Shown in pieces: positions 1 to 6,223 of a stretch of 8,880 bases of DNA; position 1 is the first letter of the stretch, and the number at the start of each line of letters is the position of its first letter. The translations under genes and the position numbers were made by a program. The notes under the pieces were generated by a model. It saw only the letters and a program-made list of their open reading frames with translations. It had not been told where the DNA came from and ran no database searches. This DNA is from CAYLSO01 sp964386525 (GTDB lineage Bacteria > Eisenbacteria > RBG-16-71-46 > DASYSL01). The stretch spans positions 1 to 8,880 of the forward strand of contig CAYLSO010000001.1 in the NCBI GenBank assembly GCA_964386525.1, in the 5' to 3' direction.

Positions 1-756
1 GCGGAGCGGGCCCAGTCGCTCTACGCGCGGCAGGTCATCTCGAGCACCGAGATGGAGAACCAGCGCACGCGGGTCGGGATCCTGGCGGCGGGCCTCGAGG
101 AGGCGCAGGCGCAGGCGGCCCTGGCCCAGGCCAACCTGGAGAACACGCGCGTGCGGGCGCCGTTCGACGGCACCGTGCTGCGCAAGGATGCCGAGGTCGG
201 AGAGATCGTCGCTCCGTCGTCGGCCGGCGGCGGATTCACGCGGACCGCCATCGTCACCATGGCCGACCTCTCCACCCTCGAGGTGGAGGTGGACGTCAAC
301 GAGGCTTACATCGCGCAGATCACCGGCGCGCAGCCGGCCCGCATCATCCTGGACGCGTATCCGGACACGTCTTTCCGCGGCGCGGTCCGCCAGGTGGTGC
401 CGACCGCCGACCGCCAGAAGGCGACGGTGCAGGTGAAGGTCTCCATCCTCGACCGCGACCCGCGCATCCTGCCCGAGATGGGTGCGAAGGTGGTCTTCGA
501 GCCGGGCGCTGATTCGCTGGCAGCCGCCGCACCCCGCCGCGTCCTGGTGCCGCAGGACGCGCTGGCGCGCGACGGCGGCGCGACCCGCGTCTGGGTGGTC
601 GAACAGGGCAAGGTCGCCGCCCGGACGGTGCAGGCCGGGCGGCAGCGCGGCGAGAACGTCGAGATCGTCAGCGGGCTGGGCGGCGGCGAGACGGTGGTGG
701 TGGGGCCGCCCGCCGGCCTGCGCGACGGCGTCCGCGTGCGCGTCGCCGGACCGTAG
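1..756 (+). CDS. HlyD/MacA-type periplasmic adaptor (membrane fusion protein), 5'-truncated by window edge
   Basis: This frame is open from base 1 to the TAG at 754-756, leaving 251 codons of a longer protein; the signal or anchor and first half lie outside the window. Codons about 15-48 (VISSTEMENQ, then an Ala/Gln/Glu-rich run ending LAQANLENT) look like the second arm of the adaptor's alpha-helical hairpin. VRAPFDGTVLRKDAEVGEIV (from codon 51) is the second half of the lipoyl/barrel-sandwich domain, a strong signature of the family. The stretch LSTLEVEVDVNEAYIAQI, then YPDTSFRGAVRQVVP and the segment ending LPEMGAKVVF match the beta-barrel. The end (VLVPQDALARDGG, VWVVEQGKVAARTVQAG) is the membrane-proximal domain. 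Such adaptors link an inner-membrane transporter to an outer-membrane channel. The ABC ATPase and two permeases that follow make this the adaptor of a MacAB-like exporter. The substrate cannot be told. Confidence 0.93.
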   Translation, partial: AERAQSLYARQVISSTEMENQRTRVGILAAGLEEAQAQAALAQANLENTRVRAPFDGTVLRKDAEVGEIVAPSSAGGGFTRTAIVTMADLSTLEVEVDVNEAYIAQITGAQPARIILDAYPDTSFRGAVRQVVPTADRQKATVQVKVSILDRDPRILPEMGAKVVFEPGADSLAAAAPRRVLVPQDALARDGGATRVWVVEQGKVAARTVQAGRQRGENVEIVSGLGGGETVVVGPPAGLRDGVRVRVAGP

Positions 757-766
757 GGCGAATTCC

Positions 767-784
767 CGGCCGGGCCGCCGGCCG
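767..784 (+). other. Intercistronic GC hairpin between adaptor and ATPase genes
   Basis: In the 54-bp gap after the adaptor stop, CGGCCGG (767-773) and CCGGCCG (778-784) are perfect inverted repeats around a GCCG loop, a 7-bp all-GC stem. No U-tract follows, so it does not look like an intrinsic terminator. It could stabilise or process the operon mRNA. In DNA this GC-rich such stems also arise by chance. Confidence 0.3.
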
Positions 785-810
785 TCCCAACCGGAAACCG
801 AGGGAGACGC

Positions 811-1482
811 ATGGCATCGGTCACAGTGCGCAACGTGCGCAAGGTCTACCACCGCGACTCGCAGGCGATCCCGGTGCTCGACGGGCTGACCCTGGACATC
901 GCCGACGGCGACTTCGTCGCTCTCATGGGCCCCTCGGGCAGCGGCAAGACGACGCTCCTGAATCTCATCGGCGGCATCGACACGGTGGACTCCGGCAGCA
1001 TCACCGTGGGCGGCCAGGACCTCGCCCAGCTCTCGGGCCGGGCCCTGGCCCGCTGGCGCTCGCGCCACATCGGCTTCATCTTCCAGCTCTACAACCTCAT
1101 CCCGGTGCTCACCGCCATCGAGAACGTTGAGCTGCCGCTGCTGCTGGTGCGCATGAGCCCCAAGGAGCGGCGCGAGCGGGCCCGGCTGGCGCTCGATCTG
1201 GTGGGCCTGAGTGACCGCCTGCGCCACTACCCGCGCCAGCTCTCCGGCGGCCAGGAACAGCGCGTGGCCATCGCCCGCGCCGTGGTCAGCGATCCGGCCG
1301 TGCTGCTGGCCGACGAGCCCACCGGCGACCTCGACCGCCAGTCGGCCGGCGAGATCCTGCAGCTCCTGGAGCGGCTCAACGACGAGTTCAAGAAGACCAT
1401 CGTCATGGTGACGCACGACCCGCACGCCGCCGAGCGGGCGCACCGCATCCTGCACCTCGAGAAGGGCGTGCTGTCCAACTGA
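811..1482 (+). CDS. ABC exporter ATP-binding protein (MacB/LolD type)
   Basis: This 223-residue nucleotide-binding subunit would power export by hydrolysing ATP at the cytoplasmic face of the two permeases encoded next. All motifs are present in order: Walker A GPSGSGKTT (residues 40-48), Q-loop in IGFIFQLYNLIP (about 91), the ABC signature LSGGQEQRVAIARA (from about 144), Walker B VLLADEPTGDLD (about 163-174) with its catalytic Glu, and the H-switch VTHD (about 200-203). The DEPTGDLD form and the short single-domain length (220-250 residues is usual) place it with the LolD/MacB/FtsE group rather than with importers. The signature reads LSGGQEQ where LSGGQQQ is most common; this is a mild change. 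The ATG follows AGGGAG at 801-806. It sits 54 bp after the adaptor gene and 12 bp before the first permease, consistent with one operon. Confidence 0.96.
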   Translation: MASVTVRNVRKVYHRDSQAIPVLDGLTLDIADGDFVALMGPSGSGKTTLLNLIGGIDTVDSGSITVGGQDLAQLSGRALARWRSRHIGFIFQLYNLIPVLTAIENVELPLLLVRMSPKERRERARLALDLVGLSDRLRHYPRQLSGGQEQRVAIARAVVSDPAVLLADEPTGDLDRQSAGEILQLLERLNDEFKKTIVMVTHDPHAAERAHRILHLEKGVLSN

Positions 1483-1494
1483 GCCGGGGGAGCC

Positions 1495-2691
1495 GTGAGC
1501 CTGTTCTCGCTGGTGCTCGTCAACCTGGGCCGCAACAAACTGCGCACCGCCCTCACCGTGCTGAGCGTGGTGGTGGCGCTCTTCTTGTTCTGCAGCCTGC
1601 GGGGCGTGCTCGACACGCTGGCCGCCTCGATCCGCGTCGGCAGCGAGGCGCGCCTGGTCACCCGCAACGCCATCTCGTTGATCTTCCCGCTGCCGCCCGC
1701 CTACCGCGAGCGGCTGGCCGCCCAGCCCGGCGTCAAGACCGTCTCGTGGGGCAACTGGTTCGGGGGCCGCGACCCGGTGGACCCGGGGGACTTCTACGCG
1801 CAGTTCGCGGTGGACGCGGCCACCTACTTCCCGGTCTACGCCTCGGACATCGACCTCATCTTGGCCGCCCGGCCGCAGGGCCCCGGCGTCGTGCCGGCGG
1901 GGGTGGATCCCAAGCTGGCGGCTTTCTTCGAGGACCGCACCGGCTGCGTGGTGGGTGAGAAGCTGTTCCGCCGCAAGAAGTGGCGGCTGGGGCAGACGGT
2001 CACGGTCTCCGGCACCATCTTCCCGGGTCCCTGGCCGTTCGTCATCCGCGCCGTCTACCGCGCCAAGGACCCGGCGTTCGGCGAGGAGGCGCTGCTCTTC
2101 CACTGGAAGTACCTCGAGGAGAAGGGCATGGGGGGCAGCGGCGCGGTCGGCTGGTACGTCCTGGAGCTCAGCGATCCCGGCCAGGCCGGCGGCGTGAGCC
2201 GGGCGGTCGACGCCCTCTACGAGAACTCCGCCGCCGCCACCCGCACGGAGACCGAGCGGGCGTTCCAGGCCGGCTTCGTCAGCATGTACGGCAATGTCCC
2301 GTTCCTGGTCGGGCTCATCGGCTTCGCGGTGGTGTTCGCCATCCTACTGGTGGCGGCCAACACCATGATGATGGCGACTCGCGAGCGCACCGGGGAGTAC
2401 GCGGTGCTCAAGACGCTGGGCTTCGACGACCGCACGGTCTTCCTGCTGGTGCTGGCGGAGGGCGCCGTCCTCACGCTGGGCGCCGGCCTGGCCGGCTCGC
2501 TGCTCGCCAAGTTGGTGCTCGAGGGTTCGGGTTTCAATGCCGGGGGCTTTCTGCCGCCGATGACCGTGAGCTGGACGACGGTCGCCGCCGGCATCGGCAT
2601 CGCCGTGTTCATGGGCGCGGTCAGCGGCGTCTTCCCCGCCGTGCGCGCCTCGCGGCTGAACATCGTCGAGGCGCTGCGCCGCGTGGACTAG
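1495..2691 (+). CDS. FtsX/MacB-family ABC transporter permease, first of two
   Basis: This 398-residue inner-membrane permease has the FtsX/MacB layout. One N-terminal helix (about residues 16-38, TALTVLSVVVALFLF) is followed by a large periplasmic domain (about 40-260, including the segment VSWGNWFGG). Three C-terminal helices follow, at about 267-290, 314-340 and 360-382. The text after the second helix, ATRERTGEYAVLKTLGF, is the coupling loop that contacts the ATPase in this family, and the ending FPAVRASRLNIVEALRRVD is the usual C-terminal motif. The start is GTG at 1495, preceded by GGGGGAG (1486-1492); the N-terminus SLFSLVLVNLGRNKLRTALTVL fits the family there. It lies 12 bp after the ATPase and 8 bp before the second permease. 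It most likely forms a heterodimer with that permease, working by mechanotransmission like MacB or LolCE. The substrate is unknown. Confidence 0.93.
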   Translation: MSLFSLVLVNLGRNKLRTALTVLSVVVALFLFCSLRGVLDTLAASIRVGSEARLVTRNAISLIFPLPPAYRERLAAQPGVKTVSWGNWFGGRDPVDPGDFYAQFAVDAATYFPVYASDIDLILAARPQGPGVVPAGVDPKLAAFFEDRTGCVVGEKLFRRKKWRLGQTVTVSGTIFPGPWPFVIRAVYRAKDPAFGEEALLFHWKYLEEKGMGGSGAVGWYVLELSDPGQAGGVSRAVDALYENSAAATRTETERAFQAGFVSMYGNVPFLVGLIGFAVVFAILLVAANTMMMATRERTGEYAVLKTLGFDDRTVFLLVLAEGAVLTLGAGLAGSLLAKLVLEGSGFNAGGFLPPMTVSWTTVAAGIGIAVFMGAVSGVFPAVRASRLNIVEALRRVD

Positions 2692-2697
2692 GAGGAG
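2691..2697 (+). promoter_or_regulatory. Shine-Dalgarno site that sets the TTG start of the second permease
   Basis: GGAGGAG begins on the last base of the first permease's TAG stop and lies just before TTG 2700. No ATG or GTG in this frame near the start of family homology competes with it, so this site decides the start. Confidence 0.7.
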
Positions 2698-2699
2698 CC

Positions 2700-3866
2700 T
2701 TGGCCATCCCCATCTCGTACAACCTGCGCAACCTGCGGCAGCGGCCGGCCTCGACCCTGGCGACCGCCCTGGGCGTGGCCCTGGTCGTGGCGGTGCTCAT
2801 CGGCGCCCTGGCCCTGGCCTCCGGATTCCAGGCCGCGCTCCTGGAGACCGGCTCGCCGGACAACGCCATGGTGATGCGGGTGGGGGCCGACGGCGAGATC
2901 TCGAGCGCCGTGACGCGGGAGGCGGCGGCCATCCTGCGCGCCCTGCCCGACGTCGCGACGGGCGCGGACGGGCGGCCGCTCATCAGCCAGGACATGGTCG
3001 TGCTCACCAATCTCGACCGCCGCGGCCAGACGGGCTCCTCGAATGTGACCGTGCGCGGCATCGATCCGGCGGCCCTGGCCCTGCGGCCGAGCGTGCGCAT
3101 CGTGGAGGGGCGCATGTTCACCCCGGGCACCGACGAGGTCATCGTGGGCCACCGGCTGCCGCGTCGCTTCGCGCGCACCGAGATCGGCGAGCGCCTGCGC
3201 TTCAACCAGCGCGAGTTCTCGGTGGTCGGGCACTTCGAGGCCGGGGGCTCGGCCTTCGAGTCCGAGGTCTGGGGCGACAACGCCGTGCTGATGCCGGTCC
3301 TCGACCGCGACGTCTTCCAGAGCGTGACCTTCCGCCTGCGCGACCCCGCGCGCCTGCCGCAGATCGAGAAACAGCTCGAGGGCGACCCGCGGCTGGGCGT
3401 CGAGGTGAAGTCGGAGCGGGCGTTCTACGCCTCGCAGTCGCAGCTGCTCTCCACGGTGATCCGCGTCGCCGGGATCCTGGTGACCCTGGTCATGGCCGTG
3501 GGCGCCGTCTTCGGCGCGATGAACACGATGTTCGCCGCGGTGGGGGCCCGCACCCGCGAGATCGGCGTGCTGCTCACCCTTGGGTTCAGTCCGCGTGCGA
3601 TCATGCTGTCCTTCGTCCTCGAGTCGGTCCTGCTCGCGCTGGTGGGGGGCGTGCTCGGCTGCCTGCTCGCCCTGCCGGTCAATGGCATCACCACCAGCAC
3701 CACCAACTGGAGCTCGTTCAGCGAGGTGGCCTTCGCCTTCCGCGTCACCCCCGCCGCCCTGGTGGCCGGGATGGTCTTCGCGGCCGCGATGGGCCTGGTG
3801 GGCGGCCTGCTGCCGGCGCGGCGGGCGGCCAAGCAGCCGCTGGCGGCCAGCCTGAGGGCGGCTTGA
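2700..3866 (+). CDS. FtsX/MacB-family ABC transporter permease, second of two (TTG start)
   Basis: This is a 388-residue permease with the same layout as its upstream neighbour but clearly different in sequence, so not a recent tandem copy. TM1 lies at about residues 18-40 (STLATALGVALVVAVLIGAL). The periplasmic domain spans about 45-245 and includes NVTVRGIDPAALAL and VRIVEGRMFTPGTDEVIVG, which is typical of the MacB periplasmic core. TM2-4 are at about 253-280, 301-328 and 350-375. ARTREIGVLLTLGFSPRAI is the ATPase-coupling loop and LLPARRAAKQPLAASLRAA the family's C-terminal motif. The frame stays open far upstream inside the previous gene, but homology begins at AIPISYNLRNLRQRP. That places the start at TTG 2700, just after GGAGGAG (2691-2697). 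It probably pairs with the first permease as a LolC/LolE-like heterodimer on one ATPase dimer. Confidence 0.93.
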   Translation: MAIPISYNLRNLRQRPASTLATALGVALVVAVLIGALALASGFQAALLETGSPDNAMVMRVGADGEISSAVTREAAAILRALPDVATGADGRPLISQDMVVLTNLDRRGQTGSSNVTVRGIDPAALALRPSVRIVEGRMFTPGTDEVIVGHRLPRRFARTEIGERLRFNQREFSVVGHFEAGGSAFESEVWGDNAVLMPVLDRDVFQSVTFRLRDPARLPQIEKQLEGDPRLGVEVKSERAFYASQSQLLSTVIRVAGILVTLVMAVGAVFGAMNTMFAAVGARTREIGVLLTLGFSPRAIMLSFVLESVLLALVGGVLGCLLALPVNGITTSTTNWSSFSEVAFAFRVTPAALVAGMVFAAAMGLVGGLLPARRAAKQPLAASLRAA

Positions 3867-3930
3867 TGCCCGGCGCCGGCGTGATTCGCAACCGCGGACG
3901 CTGATCTCGATTGTCCGAAGAGCACTTCCT

Positions 3931-3935
3931 GGAGG
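3931..3935 (+). promoter_or_regulatory. Shine-Dalgarno site that sets the glycosyltransferase start
   Basis: GGAGG lies five bases before ATG 3941. The frame also contains an upstream TTG at 3911 with no comparable site ahead of it. The first residues from 3911 do not look conserved, so ATG 3941 is preferred. Confidence 0.65.
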
Positions 3936-3940
3936 CGGGT

Positions 3941-4678
3941 ATGGCCGAGGGGGTCAGGACGGAAGCGGAAACCGGGCCGCGGTTGCTCGTCGTCATGCCC
4001 GCCCGCAACGAGGGGGATCGCATCTCCGGCGTGATCCACCGGATCCAGGAGGTCATCCCCGCGGCCACGATCCTCGTGATCGAGGACAGTTCTCACGACG
4101 ACACGGTCGCGGTCGCCCGAGGCGCCGGCGCGCTGGTCATCTCCCTGCCGATCAACATCGGCTACGGCGGCGCCCTGCAGGCGGGCTTCCAGCATGCCGC
4201 CGCCCACGGTTTCACGACCGTCGTGGCGATCGACGCCGACGGCCAGCACAGCCCCGACGACATCCCGAGATTGCTGCAGGTCCTGGAGCAGGCGCGCGCC
4301 GACCTGGTCATCGGGTCGCGGTTCGTCGAAGACATGGGCTACGAGACCGGACCCGTGCGGCGCGCCACGATGGTGTTCTTCGCGCTGCTGACCAGCCTGT
4401 TGGCAGGGCAGCGGATCACGGATACCACCTCGGGCTTCCAGGCCATGGGCCCGAAAGCGCTCTGCCATTTCGCCCGTCGGTACCCGAATGACTACCCGAA
4501 TGCCGAGGTATTGGTGGACCTGGCCTGGCGCGGGGGCCGGATCGTCGAGGTGCCCATCAAGGTCAGGTCTCGCTCCGGCGGGACGTCGATGTTCAACATG
4601 TGGTCGTCGCTCTATTACGTGGTCAAGATGACGCTCTCCGTTCTGATGGTGCCGATGAGAGGAAGGAGACCAGGATGA
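3941..4678 (+). CDS. GT2-family glycosyltransferase (dolichyl/polyprenyl-phosphate sugar synthase-like)
   Basis: This 245-residue GT-A-fold transferase probably moves a sugar from a nucleotide-sugar to a lipid carrier or glycan at the inner face of the membrane. LLVVMPARNEGDRI (residues 15-28) is the GT2 opening strand and nucleotide-binding loop. VIEDSSHDDT (about 46-55) is the uracil-contacting motif, with Glu where the first Asp of the usual DDxS is expected. INIGYGGALQAGF is the glycine-rich segment of this subgroup. DAD (98-100, in IDADGQHSPDDIP) is the metal-binding DxD. ADLVIGSRFV and DTTSGFQAMG are acceptor-side motifs seen in DPM1-like enzymes. The C-terminus (MWSSLYYVVKMTLSVLMVPM) looks membrane-associated. 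Its stop overlaps the next start as ATGA (4675-4678), so translation is probably coupled to the DUF2304 protein. The 74-bp gap after the exporter operon holds no clear terminator. The sugar and acceptor cannot be determined. Confidence 0.92.
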   Translation: MAEGVRTEAETGPRLLVVMPARNEGDRISGVIHRIQEVIPAATILVIEDSSHDDTVAVARGAGALVISLPINIGYGGALQAGFQHAAAHGFTTVVAIDADGQHSPDDIPRLLQVLEQARADLVIGSRFVEDMGYETGPVRRATMVFFALLTSLLAGQRITDTTSGFQAMGPKALCHFARRYPNDYPNAEVLVDLAWRGGRIVEVPIKVRSRSGGTSMFNMWSSLYYVVKMTLSVLMVPMRGRRPG

Positions 4679-5040
4679 CCCCTCAGGGCAAGTTCATCAT
4701 CGCGGCGACGGCGTTCGTGCTGCTCGTCGTGATCCTCAACATGCTGAGGAAGAGGCGCATCAACGAGGAGGTGTGCCTCATCTGGGTCTTCGCCTTCGTC
4801 TCGGTGATCCTGCTGATGGCCGTGCCGGGTCTGGCGGAGCGACTGACCCGGTTCGTGGGCGCCGTCTACCCGGCATCCGCCCTGACCCTCTGCGCGCTGG
4901 GTTTCATCGGCGCCATGCTCGTCTACACATCCATCAAGCTCTCGCGGCTCTCGGCGGAGGTCCGGGCGCTGGCTCAGCGCCAGGTCCTCTCGGAGTTGGA
5001 TGTCGAACTCCGGGCGGCTGCGCAACGCAAGGAATCCTAG
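4675..5040 (+). CDS. DUF2304-family small membrane protein
   Basis: This 121-residue protein matches the DUF2304 pattern: a first helix (about residues 7-25), a charged RKRRINEEVCLIWV turn, a second helix (about 33-53) ending in PGL, a third helix after VYPAS (about 67-90), then a cytoplasmic, probably coiled-coil tail (LSRLSAEVRALAQRQVLSEL). The family has no established biochemical activity, but its members are commonly encoded next to GT2 glycosyltransferases in surface-polysaccharide loci. Here the ATG at 4675 overlaps the GT2 stop, with AAGGAG at 4663-4668 ahead of it. A role as membrane anchor or partner subunit of that enzyme is an inference from this coupling. An in-frame ATG at 4600 lies inside the GT2 gene and is rejected because it would add 25 unrelated residues. 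Confidence 0.88.
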   Translation: MTPQGKFIIAATAFVLLVVILNMLRKRRINEEVCLIWVFAFVSVILLMAVPGLAERLTRFVGAVYPASALTLCALGFIGAMLVYTSIKLSRLSAEVRALAQRQVLSELDVELRAAAQRKES

Positions 5041-5072
5041 CGAGTGCCCGCCGCCGAGCCAGAACGAGCCGC

Positions 5073-5756
5073 GTGAGCCGGAGCGCACGCACGCCGAGCC
5101 GCCGGAGACGCCGCCCCGTCGAGTGGGAGCAACTGCCGCTCGTGCTCGAGCTGCCCCCCCCGCGCTGGCGCTTCTCCCGCCTGGTCACCGGCTCGCGCCA
5201 CTTCGCCCGCATCCGCGAGCGCCTAGAGTTCGCGCGCGCCCACTTTCCGGAGCTCGATGGCCTCTCCATCCGCGTCGGTCTGGCGCGCAAGCGCGGCGTG
5301 CTGGGCTGGGGATCGATGGACCCCCAGGAGCCGGGGATCTGGGTGCGCCCCCGGGCCCTCGACCTCTTCACCATCGCCCACGAGCTGACCCACCTGCTGC
5401 AGGCCCGGGGGAAGGTGCCACACGGGGAGCGCGCCTGCGACCTCTTCGCCCTTGCACGGTCGCCGGCGCTGGTGGATGCCGCCCCGCAGTACCTCAAGCT
5501 GCCCCGCGGCTGGCGCCGGTACGGCTCCCTCTCCGCGGCGCAGGCCTCTGCCCTCCACCAGGCCGCCTGCCAGGCCTTGGCCGCCCGCGAGGCGGGGCGC
5601 CGGGACTACCTGAAAGCCTTCGAGAGGTCTCTGGAACGGATGGACGGAGGGCCCGGCGCGGGAGGAAGATGGGACCGGGGTGTGGCCACTCCCGCCGCGG
5701 CCGACTCGCCGATCCCGGCGGGGCGGGCGGCGCCGATTCCGGAAGACGGGAGGTGA
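5073..5756 (+). CDS. Putative zinc-metallopeptidase-like protein with HELTH motif
   Basis: I do not recognise a named family for this protein of about 227 residues. The clear feature is FTIAHELTHLLQARGKVPHGERACDLFALARSP written here in two parts: HELTH with H103, E104 and H107 (an HExxH zinc-peptidase motif on a predicted helix), and ten residues on, HGERACDL with H117, E119 and D123, any of which could be the third zinc ligand. There is no signal peptide or membrane segment, so it is probably cytoplasmic. The N-terminus is Arg-rich (about residues 2-15) and the last 40 or so residues are Gly/Ala/Pro-rich and probably disordered. GTG 5073 is a guess with a weak ribosome site; GTG 5142 is the other option, and homology seems to start near VEWEQLPLVLELP. 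It lies 32 bp after the DUF2304 gene and overlaps the ribosome site of the Nudix gene, so it is probably co-transcribed. Confidence 0.75.
   Translation: MSRSARTPSRRRRRPVEWEQLPLVLELPPPRWRFSRLVTGSRHFARIRERLEFARAHFPELDGLSIRVGLARKRGVLGWGSMDPQEPGIWVRPRALDLFTIAHELTHLLQARGKVPHGERACDLFALARSPALVDAAPQYLKLPRGWRRYGSLSAAQASALHQAACQALAAREAGRRDYLKAFERSLERMDGGPGAGGRWDRGVATPAAADSPIPAGRAAPIPEDGR
5749..5756 (+). promoter_or_regulatory. Full-match Shine-Dalgarno of the Nudix gene, overlapping the upstream stop
   Basis: GGAGGTGA, a perfect eight-base complement to the 16S rRNA tail, lies five bases before ATG 5762. Its last three bases are the TGA stop of the HELTH-motif gene, so a terminating ribosome would stop right on this site, favouring coupled translation. 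Confidence 0.7.
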
Positions 5757-5761
5757 GCCCC

Positions 5762-6211
5762 ATGGAGGCCAGCGGGTATCCACCAAGCCACGACGCCTAC
5801 CACACCCAGCGCGTGGGGCGGGTCCAGGTAGTGGCGGCGGTCGTGCAGGACGGCGACCGCGTGCTGCTCGCGCAGCGCCTCCCGGGCGGGCCGCACGGCC
5901 TGCTCTGGGAGTTTCCGGGCGGGAAGGTCGAGGCGGGGGAGAGCGCCGAGCACGCCCTGGTGCGCGAGATCCACGAGGAACTGGGGGTCACCGTGGTGAC
6001 GCGCGAGCTGATGGCGGTGGAGACGCACGACTATCCCCACGGGCCGGAGGTGGAGATCCACTTCCTGCGCTGCCATCTGGCAAGCCACGAGTTCCGGCTC
6101 GCGCCCGAAGTGCATGCGGTGCGCTGGGCGCGCCCGGCCGACGTGGACCCGGCCTCGGTGCTGGCGGCGGACCGGGCCTTCCTGGCCAAGCTGCGGATGC
6201 CGCGGGGTTGA
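5762..6211 (+). CDS. MutT-type Nudix hydrolase
   Basis: This 149-residue enzyme hydrolyses nucleoside diphosphate-linked compounds, using a divalent metal held by the Nudix box. The box is complete: G54-x5-E60-x7-R68-E69-I-H-E72-E73-L-G75-V, the exact GX5EX7REUXEEXGU pattern. The upstream strand VAAVVQDGDRVLLAQR and the LLWEFPGGKVE segment are typical of the MutT/8-oxo-dGTP diphosphatase subgroup, and EVHAVRWARPADVD is the usual C-terminal strand (VRWxxPxxL-like). A role in clearing oxidised nucleotides, or in trimming (d)CTP-like pools, is plausible; substrate cannot be read from sequence, and MutT-like annotations are often wrong in detail. A 17-residue leader precedes the core. It is the last gene of the + strand cluster and ends 12 bp from the convergent ligase-like gene. 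Confidence 0.92.
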   Translation: MEASGYPPSHDAYHTQRVGRVQVVAAVVQDGDRVLLAQRLPGGPHGLLWEFPGGKVEAGESAEHALVREIHEELGVTVVTRELMAVETHDYPHGPEVEIHFLRCHLASHEFRLAPEVHAVRWARPADVDPASVLAADRAFLAKLRMPRG

Positions 6212-6223
6212 GGCGGGAGGCTT

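Noticed and set aside
1980..2699. Upstream extension of the second permease frame into the first permease gene
   Set aside because: The residues are Arg/Gly/His-rich shadow sequence. Family homology begins at the TTG at 2700 with a strong ribosome site.
3870..3879. CCGGCGCCGG perfect palindrome after the second permease
   Set aside because: Too short and without a loop to act as a terminator; palindromes of this type are common in such GC-rich DNA.
3425..4468. 347-codon open frame on the minus strand across the second permease and the GT2 gene
   Set aside because: Rich in Arg, His, Gly and Pro with no family pattern. It lies opposite two genes with clear motifs, and such antisense frames are expected at this G/C content.
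5000..5761. Upstream extension of the Nudix frame over the HELTH-motif gene
   Set aside because: The translation is Arg/Pro/Gly-rich and lacks any domain. The perfect ribosome site before ATG 5762 fixes the real start.
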